Source: Voacanga thouarsii (taxonomy: Eukaryota; Streptophyta; Magnoliopsida; Gentianales; Apocynaceae). From it: a stretch of 64,000 nt of DNA. The DNA lies in contig JANUWF010001113.1 of NCBI GenBank assembly GCA_026120185.1, forward strand, positions 1-64,000, read 5' to 3'. The position numbers and the translations under genes are program-made. Below, piece after piece: positions 10,931 to 22,826 of this stretch. Below the pieces are notes generated by a model that did not search any database, was not told the origin of the DNA, and was given only the letters and a program-made list of their open reading frames with translations. Position 1 is the stretch's first letter, and each line of letters opens with the position of its first letter.

Positions 10931-12476
10931 TGATGTGTATGGATTTGGGTAAAAAAAATCACATAAAAACTAAGCACATTCCCAATCAAGTTTACATTAC
11001 AACGTTAACCCCAAATTACACAAACGAGCAAGTGTACTCATCATTAACATAGCATAGGGTTCAAACGAGTGTCGATCCTCCAGGAACAAATATGCATTAA
11101 TCACTTTTCTTTCATTGCTTAACCAACTCAATAAAGTGAAAAATAAAATAAAATAAAATAAAATAAAAATAAAAATATATACATGTCAAAGATGAAGAAG
11201 TATGTAACTTAAACCATTGTTTAGACAAACATGATCTTAAAGTACCCAATCTTTATCATAATTAATTATTCTCTTGGCATCATGAAGGATTAAGATAGAT
11301 TCACTTCTTTTTCAATCCATGAAATCACTACCTTCTAGATAAATTAGAATCACTTGGTCTTATCTCAACTAACTTATCGAAAAGATGCATTAAACACAAT
11401 CATTGATTAAATTCCCTTGGTCTCGGCAAATTTAAAATATGAAATTAACTAATGAATCTTTGGTCTCGACAAACATCAATTAACCTTGAATTACCTAATA
11501 CTCATCAATTAAGCCCCTTGGTCTCGGCGAATTAAGAGACAACAAATATGAAATTAATAAATTGAAACCACCATCAATCCCTTTGGTCTCAATGAATTAA
11601 TGGAAAGAACAAACAAAGTAATCCCATAATATGCACAAGTAATTAAATACCAAGAAGAACAATCAATTAATCAAAAGATCAAGTACTCTAAAAATCATGA
11701 ATATCTAAAACAATGTCAAATTACAATAAAACAATTAACATATCATTGTTCAAAGAAAAAGAAAATAAAGTAAAAGAAAGCACTCACAGACAAGCCTCTT
11801 TCTTCTTCATTTGAAGACCTTCTTGTACAATCCTCATTGATTTGAAGAATTCCTCCTTTGATTTGAGTGATTTTATATGATGATCTATGAATTCTTCCCT
11901 TTTCCCTTGTGTTTTTCATCTATTTATAGGCTTGGGAAGTGCCTAAACTTGTTGGTCTAATGTTCCTGGCCGAGTAGAAGTTGGAAGATACTAAAACTCT
12001 ACAGATTACCAAAAACCGCGTAGAAAAATCATAATCTCGCTTTTCCTTAGAGCACAGCCGGCACCGCCTTGGCTCTCGGAGCCGGCACCGGTTGTGTTCT
12101 GATTCTCTACTCGTTCATCGATTTTTTTTCGAATTCCGCACAATGTAGTCTAGCATGCAGCCGACGTTGCCTTGGCTCTTGGAGCCAGCATTGGTTCCAC
12201 TCTGTTCCAGTCTATTTTAAAAATTTTTTAACGCCTTGAAGTTCGTATCAACAGTGCATGCCCCGGCACCGGTTCCAGTGCCCTAGCCGGTGCCGCTTCT
12301 CTTCTGTTTTGTGACGTTTTTGCTTTATTTTACCCCAAAAATCTGTAGTAATAAACAAAATGTATTTCCAAGGGTAAAATCTCAAATATGAAGGAATATG
12401 ACTAGTTATTGAACAAAACGTATCACAAAAGAGCCTCAAATAACTAAGAAAAGTATGACTAATTTAGCCCCTATCA
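10931..12476 (-). repeat. 3' LTR of Athila-1 (1546 bp)
   Basis: Reading on the minus strand it begins TGATAGGGGC after a purine tract and ends ACATCA. Shared blocks with the other Athila LTRs include the GACACTCG/CGATCCTCC area near the end and the AAGACAAGCC block at 11790. A GCCGGCACCG-type repeat cluster lies at 12055-12300. The five bases left of it are CTTAG (10926-10930). Confidence 0.85.
11921..11930 (-). promoter_or_regulatory. TATA box candidate in the Athila-1 LTR
   Basis: Reads CCTATAAATA on the minus strand, near a comparable CCTATTTAAA in the Athila-3 LTRs (about 50370 and 63260). It is a position-consistent core promoter candidate only. Confidence 0.55.
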
Positions 12477-12490
12477 TATTCCCCCACACT
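12477..12490 (-). other. Polypurine tract of Athila-1
   Basis: The minus strand reads GTGTGGGGGAATA directly before the LTR start, the expected plus-strand DNA primer site. Confidence 0.8.
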
Positions 12491-14318
12491 CAGCTCTTTG
12501 CTTGTCCTTAAACAAAGTATCAAAGACAAGTAGGAAAACACAAGGTTTAATCAACTACTCAATCAATTTCAAAATAATATCCTCAACGCTTTCTTTATTC
12601 AAGAACATAAAACATATAATACTATATCCTTCACAACAAATGCAAGACTTGTGTAGTGAATAATGACTTAGTAGAACTATCTCAATAGTTCACAATATTC
12701 TCAAACCATTGGAAAGAATTTAGTTAAAAAATAATATGCATTCTATAAGCTTACTTTTCATACACTCTCTCCACTAATCTGAGACATATCATAATTCTAC
12801 TTAGGTCAAGTAGGACTTTCAAGCTTGTAATGTAAGGCTAAAGGCTTGTAATGTAACTTAGCAAACAAAGGATGTAGGAGAGTTAAATATCAAAGAAGCT
12901 GAGAGTTCACAAGAAAATGATAAACAAAATGAATCAATAATTTCCAACTCTTCTTGCTCTCCTATTCCAGAAATCAATCAAACCATAACCTTATTCAGCA
13001 ATTACAACTCAACTCAAGCAAATCCTGCATTTTTTCTTTTTTCTCTTCTTCTTCTCATCTATATACTTTCTTCATCAATTCTTCTCTATTTTTCACAAGA
13101 TCACTCGACTTTTCACCAATGGTGTCAAAGATTTGATATGAATTTAATTTTTACACCTCAACCACCATTGCTCTTGTGATCTTTCGTCTCTCTTTTTCTT
13201 TCAAAATTATTTTCTTTCACTCCTCTTTTGTTTTCACTGCTGCTATTCTTTTCTTTTTCATTTTTTCTCTTCCCATTCTTTCTAGCAGCTTTTGTTTTTC
13301 TTTTTTTGTTTTCACTCTCTCTTTTCTCTTTTTTTTTTCTCCAGCTCAACACACTATTGATACATGACTAAAAGTAACGAGTTGTGATCTTTCTCCAAGT
13401 ATTCTTCCTCACATGCTCCTACATATACTTTTATCTATCAAAAGCATAAAGATTTGGAAAATTATTCAAACACTCAGAAACAAGCAATGGACAAAGTATG
13501 ATAACGGGTTTTAAAGAAAGAAATCAACAATTTAGGCTCAAAATAGGCACTAGGGATAATATAACAATAGGTAGGCTTGAAAAGCTCGAACTATCCAAAG
13601 AAGGCCTATTACTGTCATCCCTAAGTTAAATCATGACTGCCTTTCTTATTTCGCCTTGAGAAATATTCAAGTAAGTTCTAGAATGCTCTATGAATTTTAG
13701 TAGAAAAATGGGTTTAAGAATAATGTAAAGCATTTGATCAAGAACTACTTCGTCCAAGTGCGTGCAAAAAGTCATGCATAAGCCATAAATGATCTAGAAT
13801 ATATGCTCTATAATCTATCCTAAAGACATGCATTAAAAATATAGCTTGAAATCTCAAAGAAAATTAGAAAAAAAAATGTTTGAAAATTTTGCTTTGAAAA
13901 TTTTGCTCCAGAAGGATAAAGTATATGCATCGAAGAATTGTCAATCACATCACTCCCCCACACTTAAACTGGACATTGTCTTCAATGGCCAAATAAATGT
14001 AACAAAGACTAAACCATACCATGGGACCAAAAATATAAAAAGGAGAAGAGATAAGAAAAACAAACTTCCATTCATTAGGCAAAGCGTTGTACAAAGGCTG
14101 AATTCTTGAAGAACGGGGCATTGGCAAAGTACTTAAAAAGAAAAATACAAAAGAGCACACCATAGCATAAAAACTAGAAAACAAAATAAATCAAAAACAA
14201 AAGAAAGAAAAGAGAATAGTATAGAAAAAAGAAGAAATAAAAAACTACGAAAAAGAAAAAAAAATATTAAAAAAGAAAGGAAAAACAAGAGTGCTCGAGA
14301 AAATGTAGACAATTATCA
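12491..14318 (-). other. 3' untranslated region of Athila-1
   Basis: No coding frame is supported. About 13560-13840 is conserved with Athila-3 (57470-57710). Pyrimidine/purine-rich stretches lie at 13020-13350 and 14180-14290. The short open frames here are low-complexity. An internal purine tract is listed separately. Confidence 0.7.
13951..13970 (-). other. Internal polypurine-like tract of Athila-1
   Basis: The minus strand reads AAGTGTGGGGGAGTG, nearly the same as the terminal tract, and follows a conserved GACAATGTCCAGTTT block. The same arrangement recurs at 56086-56106 and, decayed, at 40829-40851. It may prime a second site of DNA synthesis. Confidence 0.6.
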
Positions 14319-15516
14319 TCAGTCCTCCTCATCATCATCAGCTGGGGTGGAGATTCTCGCACCACCTTGTTGCCCAAAAGAATGTTGCCTCAATTCGGCC
14401 AATTGCTGCTCCATAGTAGCTTGCCGTCTCGCCATGTCATCCATAGTACCTTGCAAGCGTAGGAACATCTCTATTTGCTGGTCGAAGCATCCCAGCATAG
14501 TAGTCTCAAAGTCAGTCCGGGGTTGGGACTAAGAACAACTAGCTCGTGCACGTGTTGGTGGTGGTGGGTGCTCTTCCTCCATGGTGGGTGGCCTAACCTG
14601 ACCAAGATGTCTGACCTCGAAGGGAGTTAGCCACTTCTTCAACTCCTGGCTGTACTTGTACCCACAACTCATCAGAGTTTGTTCAGTCACCATATCGTGC
14701 TCAGTGGTAGCCTCCATCAGTTCTCCCTCAAGACTAACACCAAAGTTTTTCAGAATTTTCATTATAACCAAGGGGAAAAATGAAGGCTTTTGTAGAAAGA
14801 CAGTGATGAACAAAATCCCTAATGGATTGGATGATCATGGGTGCAAGAGGGATATGCAGTGTGTTCATCATCCGATGCAAAATAAAAGTGTCAATAAGTC
14901 GGGTCTCATTAAAACCACTAGCACGGAGTACAACATTGAACCTAAACATATAGACTAGAACTCTAAAGTTAGTAGCAAGATTGTTGTTTGAATAGAAACT
15001 ATTGGCTTGAAAGGCATTGTGCTTATACAACCTTAGTGTGGCTTTAGTCCCGGTAGCATCCCAATTCGGGTCAGAAAGAATTTTTTTATTATTCACGTCT
15101 ATCCCTTGCCAAGAATCATCGTCAAATACCTAGAGGGGGTTAGCTAATTGATTTTGGGTGATAACAATGGGGATTCCTTTCACTCTCGTTTCAATATGGG
15201 GAAGGTGCTTATTGCCCTTATCAACCATATTAGCATAAAAATCCTTGATGGGCACTGGACAATACTTCCCTTTCAGTTGTACTATCAAACCCCATCCTAG
15301 CCTTCTAAACATCATTCCCAATTTGAGTGCATGGTCTAGGGTGGGTGCGAAAGTACGTTCAATAATGATTTTATTGGATACTCTCCTATTGTACCATTCC
15401 TCACAAGATACATCTGTAAACTCAGAAGGTCTAAGGAACAAAGGATTGACAGATGAAGAAGTTGAGAAAGGAAAATCCCTCGCCCTTTTAGAAGACTGAC
15501 TTCATGCTCTAGACAT
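14319..15516 (-). pseudogene. Athila ORF in the env-like position, broken
   Basis: Starting at MSRA (15516), the frame has an early stop, then SQSSKRARDFPFSTSSS, SEFTDVSCEEWYNRRVSNK, GLIVQLKGKYCPVPIKDFYA and VKGIPIVITQNQLANPL. After further breaks come RLYKHNAFQANSFYS, RVLVYMFRFNVVLRAS and HRMMNTLHIPLAPMII. It ends with an acidic, probably coiled-coil tail (MDDMARRQATMEQQLAELRQ, then DDDEED) at 14319. The FYANM...VKGIPI pattern is the one annotated as a putative plant transposon protein domain in Athila-type elements. It lies between gag and the 3' LTR, where Athila elements keep their third ORF. I see no clear signal peptide or transmembrane segment. About 400 codons; role unknown. Confidence 0.75.
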
Positions 15517-15867
15517 GGTATCAAGGAATGAGTGGTGAAAATAGGAAGAGAGAACAATTGAGCTCAAAGACTTCAAACAAGATGTAACTACCCTTTACAA
15601 ATACACTCCTCAAATCTCACTCAACCCTTAATCAATCTCACAATCCACAAAACCCAAAATCCTTTAATATATATCACACAACAACCAACAATCAATTCAA
15701 TCACCTCCAATCAATTCAACACAACCTGCAATAATATATGTAAAGTTCACTGTAAAGCAAAAACGTGCTAAATATCCTCAATGCATGCAAGTAGACATGA
15801 TCATGTGAATGAAGGCATCATCATGGCATTACGTGAAAAATAATGCAAGTTCCATATATATAACCCA
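15517..15867 (-). other. Non-coding stretch upstream of the Athila-1 third ORF
   Basis: On the minus strand, a pyrimidine-poor but plausible splice acceptor (ACATATATTATTGCAG) lies at about 15729-15745, some 215 nt before the third-ORF start. Otherwise AT-rich with no gene. The last five bases before the copia element (15868-15872, TATTC) are the target duplication. Confidence 0.45.
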
Positions 15868-15872
15868 TATTC

Positions 15873-17315
15873 TGTTGGGGATATGCCCTAGAGTCAATTT
15901 GTACTTATACAATTGTCATTATGTTTTATATAATAATATGAGGCTTTCCTTTCCATGAATAGTGAGTTTTGTTTTGTTGGTCATCAAGTACGTGACTTGA
16001 TAGTAAAACCCTACAATGAATACAATGACTATTCTAAAACTGTCCCTGATCGATTATTATTATTGGAATAATAATAAATTAAGATTAGTATGTTTGTGAC
16101 TTGATGGCTATGTTTTACTGGCCATGGATATTTGTGATATCGAGTCAAGACATAAATAAATGTTAAAGAACATTGTATTGGACATGACCCACTGTGAGAG
16201 TACTTCATGGAATATGTCATAAGTACTTTCTAGCCATAATAATATTGAAAGTCCTTCGACCTAAATTCATCATAGTTCCTTACTTGATAAATTATATATT
16301 TTGACATTGTCTAAAGTTGTCTTTAACCAGATAATAAATTAGACTACTGTTAGATATAGAATAAATCAAGGAGAGGAATATGATTGATTGTGAAGGAATT
16401 TGTCCCTCTCAGTTATGGGAGAGATATCCATGGGCCCCTTGATAAGTTAGACTGTTAAAAATGCATGGTCGTGCTCAAATATATCAATCTAAGATATTGA
16501 TATCATTTGTTTGAACAGTCTACTATGAAATCAAGAAATAATTGATTAAGCTTAATAAGGATGACATGCTCCGTGCCTTATGCTTAATCTGGATATTGTG
16601 TGACAAAAGGACTAAATATAAAATTACGGTTTGGTTCAAAGAGATCACCGATCTTCATTTAACCTGGATAGTTATAATGTTTTGCTAGAAACCGCTTATA
16701 ACTTGTGGGCCATTTAAATACGATTTAGGCACACTGCTAGTGTTAAATGAACCTATAGGGTCACACAATAAGCGAACTTGTTAGGTTATTTTTCTGGTGA
16801 CCAGGTTCGATGAATCTGGATGATATCCAGATTATAAGAATCTGACTCGGTAAAATAATTAGTTAAATTAAAGAGATAATGACAGAATCTTATCATATCA
16901 GTTTTAATTTAATTTGAATTTAAATTAGAATATGATAAGATATTATTAGAGTTGGACTCTAAGAGGTTCGAGGGTTTTTAAGAAAACCCTAGCCGTCTTT
17001 TCAATAGTCCAATTTTCGGTTGAGAACATTCGTGCCATTCTCTACCAGAAAAAAAAAAACCTCTCAAACCCTAGGCGCTAGCACTCCTCGGGTATCGAGT
17101 GAGTTCGCGGTGTGTATCCGATAGAGGACGTTCACATACTGCAGCGTCTGGTGATTGTTCGGGTTGAACGTACAACAGCGCAACCAGAATCGAAGGATTT
17201 CGATTACAGCAACCAGAGGTAATTCTTAAAGCTTAGATCTTCTTAATCGTTTACTTGGGTCCTCGGGAGGGATTCGTAGATGTTTTCCGCGTTTAAGAGT
17301 CCACGAATCCTAACA
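15873..17315 (+). repeat. 5' LTR of the copia element
   Basis: TGTTGGGGATATGCCC to CGAATCCTAACA, 1443 bp, nearly identical to 22827-24271. A short inverted repeat with a TTATTAT core lies at about 16053-16075. Confidence 0.95.
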
Positions 17316-17316
17316 G

Positions 17317-17328
17317 TGGTATCAGAGC
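17317..17328 (+). other. Primer-binding site of the copia element
   Basis: TGGTATCAGAGC one base after the LTR, the initiator-Met tRNA type. Confidence 0.95.
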
Positions 17329-17785
17329 AACTTGCTAAACAATTAGGTTGATTCATCTGTATTAATCGTATTGTTGAATACATGTATAATATGTATATAT
17401 GAATTTAACGGGTATGTATCAGTATGTTCGCATGATTATGATTTTAGAATACTTAGCATGCAGACTGCCTGAATTAGGTTTAATGTATGCATCTAAGTCG
17501 CCTGATCAGACCAGATTAGTTGCAGATTGTCTGTAATTTGGTCTGTTTTAATATGATATAGTATCGTAAGCATGCTATCCGTCGTTCTATATTTGCGAAT
17601 TGCTTTTATTAATCGGACATGATAATATGTTATCTGTGTAAATATGATTAAAAGAACGCATATTGTCTGTAATATGAATTTTCACGGCGATGGTTATTAA
17701 GGGGTCCGAACGTTAATTTGATTAATTTTCGAAAATCGGAAGGCAAAATCTCATTCAATGAGAGTAGGAAAAATCGTTTTTCCTT

Positions 17786-17944
17786 CCGGGGGCGCTGCCC
17801 CCGGAGACCCCCGCAAGGGGCACTGCCCTCTTGACCCCGCCCGCTGACCGGCCAGCGGGACCTCCGCCAGGGGTACTGCCCCTTGGACCCCGCAGGGGCG
17901 CTGCCCCTTGACCCCCGCCAGGGGCGTTACCCCTTGGAACCCCA
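17786..17944 (+). repeat. GC-rich tandem hairpin cluster in the copia leader
   Basis: Five to six imperfect units of about 25-30 nt, each built as AGGGGC-GCT-GCCCCT followed by TGGACCCC or TGACCCC. Each unit is self-complementary. It is sharply GC-rich within an AT-rich leader (17329-18817) that is otherwise non-coding. The minus-strand open frame across it is a by-product of the repeat. Confidence 0.85.
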
Positions 17945-18817
17945 ACTAACTGTTCGTTGTGTGTTATTCGTCAATGTTTTTGATTGTAGTTGTGGATTAT
18001 TTTGAATAGTGCATAGCATGGCCCATTTCATCCCAATGTGATTGGCTGGTTACATTATGGTTGTTTTAAGTTGTAATTTTTTAAATACGGCATGCGTGTC
18101 GTTATCCATTGTTGTAAAATTGTACTGTTTTCCTAGAATAGGAATTATTTTAATTTTACTATCCAATGTAAAAGAAGACGGCAGCCGACATTTACAACCA
18201 AGGAGGAGTATGCTCAAGGCATTAGAGAATGCTTAAGGAGTTCATATACCTAGATTGACCACCTTGATCTTCACTTTGCTCGTGATGATCAACATAGGTT
18301 ATGGGCCATGTTATGTCACTTTTATATATGTCTTGCATGCATATATGATATGTTTATTTTCTGCTTACTACAATCCAATCAAATTTTTTTTTTAAGGAAA
18401 AAAAAAATTTAAGTGTTAAATGCCTTCCAAAATTAAACATTTGTTATTACTTGGATCATCATATGGTCATTCCTACCAAAGTAGGATGCTTTTGATTATC
18501 TGAGTGAGATAAGATGGAAAATAGTTTTCCATATGTTTGATATGGTTTGACTTAACTGGGCTATCAAAATAGTTTTGGGCCTAGGGCATTTTATGAGATA
18601 TTTTTAGCCGGGACATTTGATGTCTATCTCATTTAAAATCAGAATTTTATTTAATTATAAGATTAAAGCCAAAGCTTACTTATGATTAAAACAAAATATG
18701 TTTCCCCACTGCGAAACATCAAAATGTTGAAGTTTCAAAAAGTTTAAATGCTTTTAGTGGGAGTTTTTCGTTAGAGTCTCAAAAATTAATTATTTTGCAT
18801 ATTTTTGTATGTAGATA

Positions 18818-21800
18818 ATGGCAACAAACAGTTGGAATAATTCATTGCGATCCGTGCTTGAGAAAGACAAGCTTAGTGGGACTAATTTTCTTGATTGGGC
18901 ATGAAACTTAAGAATTGTTCTTAAGCAAGAAAAAAGGCTCTATGTTCTTGAAAATCCTATTCCCCCTGCTCCAGCAAATAACGCCTCAAAAGCTGAAAAA
19001 GATGCTTACAGTAAGCACAAAGATGACTCCAACGATGTTACTTGCCTCATGCTAGCAACCATGAACTCTGAACTTCAAAAACAGTTTGAAGAAGCAGAGG
19101 CATATGACATGATTGTGCATCTCAAGGAAATGTTCCAAGAGCAAGCACGACAAGAGAGATTTGAAACTCACAAGGCGTTAAATGCATGTAAGATGGTTTC
19201 TGGCACCTCGGTAAGTGCTCATGTCCTTAAAATGAAGGGCTATCTAGATCATCTTGATAAGCTTGGTGCTCCTGTTAATCATGACATGGCCACGGATTTG
19301 ATCTTGGGCTCTTTACCTGCTGAGTATGACCAGTTTGTCATGAATTTTAACATGCATAATATGGAGAAATCCATTACTGAATTGCATGGGATGCTAAAAT
19401 AAGCTGAACTGAACATTAAGAAGAATACTCCTAGTGTTCTAATGGTTCAAAAAGGGAAAGGCAAAAAGAACAACCAAAAGGGCAAGGTCATGGCTAGTAA
19501 GGGTAAGGACAAGTCAAAGTCCAAGTTCAAGCCCAAACCTAAGGCCAAGACACCAAAGGAGGGAGCTTGCCACTATTGTGGAGAACAAGGACATTGGTTA
19601 AGAAATTGCAAGCTCTATTTGGAAGAAAAGAAAAAGAAGGACAGTGAGACTGCCGCTTCCGGTATTTATGTTATTGAAATTAATTTATCTACTTCTGATT
19701 CATGGGTATTGGATACCGGTTGTGGATCTCACATTTTTGTAAATGTGTAGGGTCTAAAAAGGAGTAGAGCCTTGGTAAAAGGCGAGGTGGACCTACGAGT
19801 TGCGAATGGAGCAAAAGTTGCTGCAGTAGCTGTAGGAACTTTTGAATTAATTTTGCCAAGTGGGCTTGTTTTAGAACTGAACAATTGTTTTTATGTTCCT
19901 GCTATGAGTAGGAATATTATTTCAGTTTCTTGTTTGGATTTAGAAGGTTTTGAATTTGTTATTAGGAATAACATTTGCTCCATTAATAAAAACGGCATTT
20001 TTTATGGAGATGCTTCATTATCGAATGGGCTTTATATTCTAAATCTTCGTGGATCTTCAGACATGTCTATCTATAATATAAATACTAAGAGATTGAAATC
20101 CAATGATTTAAATCAGACTTACTTCTGGCATTGTCGTTTGGGCCATATAAATGAGAAACGCATAACAAAGCTTCATATTGATGGGCTTCTAAAATCGTTT
20201 GATTTAGAATCTTATAGAACATGTGATTCTTGTTTATTAGGCAAAATGACTAAAGCGCCTTTCAAGAGACAAAATGAAAGGGCAACTGATTTATTGGGCC
20301 TAATACATACTGATGTATGTGGACCAATGAATTCACTCGCTAGAGGAGGATTTCAGTACTTCATTACATTTACAGATGATTTCAACAGATATGGCTACCT
20401 ATATATGATGAAACACAAATCTGAATCGTTCCAGAAATTCAAAGAATTTCAAAATGAAGTACAAAATCAACTTGGCAAAAGTATCAAAACACTTCGATCG
20501 GATCGAGGTGGTGAATACTTAAGCCACGAGTTTGACGAGCATCTTAAAAATTGTGGAATTATTTCCCAATTAACTCTACCAGGAACACCTCAATGGAATG
20601 ATGTATCTGAATGGAGAAATCAGACTTTATTAGATATGGTTCGATCAATGATGAGTTAAACTGATCTTCCAATCTCCTTTTGGGGTTATGCCCTGGAGAC
20701 TGCTGCATTCATACTAAATCGAGTTCCATCTAAATCGGTTCAGAAAACGCCATATGAGATATGGACTGGGAGACAACCTAGTTTGTTATTTCTGAAGATT
20801 TGGGGTTGTGAAGTTTATGTAAAGCGTTTATTATCTGATAAACTTGCACCTAAATCTGATAAATGCATATTTGTGGGGTATCCTAAAGAAACTAAAGGAT
20901 ATCAATTTTATCTCCCAAAAGAAAATAGAGTAATTGTTACTCGAAATGGATTCTTGGAATTTATTTCCAAAAGAATCAGTGGGAGTAAAATACATCTTGA
21001 TGAGATTCAAGGACCACAGTTAGTGCCCGAACCTCATCAAGATGAGATTCAAGAGCCACAATTAGTGCCTGAACCAAATAATGAATCTCGATTAGATGGC
21101 TCACAAGTCCAAGATGAGCCTACATCTATAGAACAAGGACCTCGAAGATCCGATAGGGTTCGTCAACAACTCGAGAGATATGGATTTCTCATCACCGACG
21201 ATCACAATGTGGAGCTTATGGTCAATGATGAGCCCACTTCCTATCAAGAAGCCATTAAGAGTTCTGACTCTAGAAAATGGTTAGAGGCTATGAAGTCTGA
21301 GATGCAATTCATGTATGATAACCAAGTTTGGACTTTGGTTAACCCACCTAAAGGTTCAAAAACCATTGGGTGTAAGTGGGTTTTCAAAAAGAAAACAGAC
21401 ATGGAGGGAAATGTGCATACTTACAAAGCACGACCGTAGCAAAAGGTTATAGACAAACTCATGGTATAGACTATGATGAAACCTTTTCACCAGCTTGTAA
21501 TGCTTAAATCTATCGAATTCTTCTTGCCATAGCAGCATATTATGACTATGAAATTTGGCAAATGGATGTCAAAACCGCGTTTCTTAATGGAAACTTACTC
21601 GAAGATGTGTACATGACACAACCCGAGGGTTTTGATGATCCTTTGAATTCTAATAAAGTGTGCAAGCTTCAAAGATCCATTTATGGATTGAAGCAAGCAT
21701 CTCGAAGTTGGAATCTTCGTTTTGATGAAGCAATTAAAGAATTTAACTTTATCAAAAATGAAGATGAGCCTTGTGTCTATAAGAAAACAAGTGGGAATGC

Positions 21801-22815
21801 TATAGTCTTTTTGGTACTTTATGTTGATGATATCTTACTCATTGGAAACGACATCCCAACTCTACAAAGTGTAAAGACATGGTTGGGAAATTGTTTCTCA
21901 ATGAAAGACTTAGGTGAAGTCGCCTATATTCTAGGTATAAGGATCTATAGAGATAGATCTAGAAAGCTAATTGGACTAAGTCAAAGTGCATACATTGACA
22001 AGGTACTCGAAAAGGTTCAAGATGCAAGACTCTAAGAGTGGATTCTTGCCAATTTCACATGGCATTAAGCTCAGCAAAACTCAAAGTCCTTCTACGAAGA
22101 ATGAAGAAGAGCGCATGAACAAGATACCATACGCTTCCGCTATAGGGTCTATCATGTATGCCATGTTATGTACTCGACCCGATGTATCATATGCATTGAG
22201 CATGACAAGCAGGTTCCAGTCAAATCCTGGAGAGGCACACTGGACTGTCGTCAAGAACATACTAAAGTACCTAAGAAGAACTAAAGATATGTTCTTAGTT
22301 TATGGAGGACAAGAAGGCGAGCTAGTTGTAAATGGTTACACTGATGCTAGTTTTCAATCCGACATAGATGATTATAGATCGCAATCAGGTTTTCTATTTT
22401 GTTTGAATGGAGGTGCTGTAAGTCGGAAAAGTTCAAAGCAAGACACCGTGGCCGATTCTACTACGTAAGTCGAGTATGTAGTCGCCTCAACTGCAGCTAA
22501 AGAAGCGATTTGGATTAAAAAGTTTATTACGTAACTAGATGTAGATCCTAGTATTGTGAACCCAGTGAATCTCTATTGTGACAACAGTGGAGCCATTGCA
22601 CAAGCTAAGGAACCAAGATCACATCAGCGATCCAAATATATATTTAGACGTTTTCATCTCATTCGAGAAATTGTTGATAGAGGAGATGTCAATGTATGCA
22701 AGGTGCCAACTGATGACAATGTTGCGGATCCATCGACAAAGCCTCTCCCATCGTCTAAACATGATAGTCATACCGAACAATGGGATTACGGCTTATGCCA
22801 AATTGGTCTTAGTGC
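18818..22815 (+). pseudogene. Ty1/copia gag-pol polyprotein, broken
   Basis: Starts at MATNSWNNSLRSVLEKDKL (18818). Order: gag; zinc knuckle CHYCGEQGHWLRNC (19568-19609, CX2CX4HX4C); protease with VLDTGCGSH (about 19712); integrase zinc region WHCRLGHIN and TCDSCLLGK; integrase core with HTDVCGP, RSDRGGEY and VSEWRN; RT with QMDVKTAFLNG and an intact YVDD (about 21824); RNase H with GYTDASFQSD, YCDNSGAIAQA and DNVADPSTKPL. In-frame stops fall at 18902, 19400, 19748, 20657, 22466 and about 22533. The frame shifts near 21436, in the short stretch before 21562, and near 22010. Catalytic motifs of protease, integrase and RT are still readable, so decay is recent. No separate gag and pol frames are needed. 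Confidence 0.93.
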
Positions 22816-22826
22816 AAGTGGGAGAC
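22816..22826 (+). other. Polypurine tract of the copia element
   Basis: AAGTGGGAGAC immediately before the 3' LTR. Confidence 0.85.

Noticed and set aside
17751..17945. Minus-strand open frame rich in G, P and A
   Set aside because: Arises from the GC-rich tandem hairpins in the copia leader; no start context or domain.
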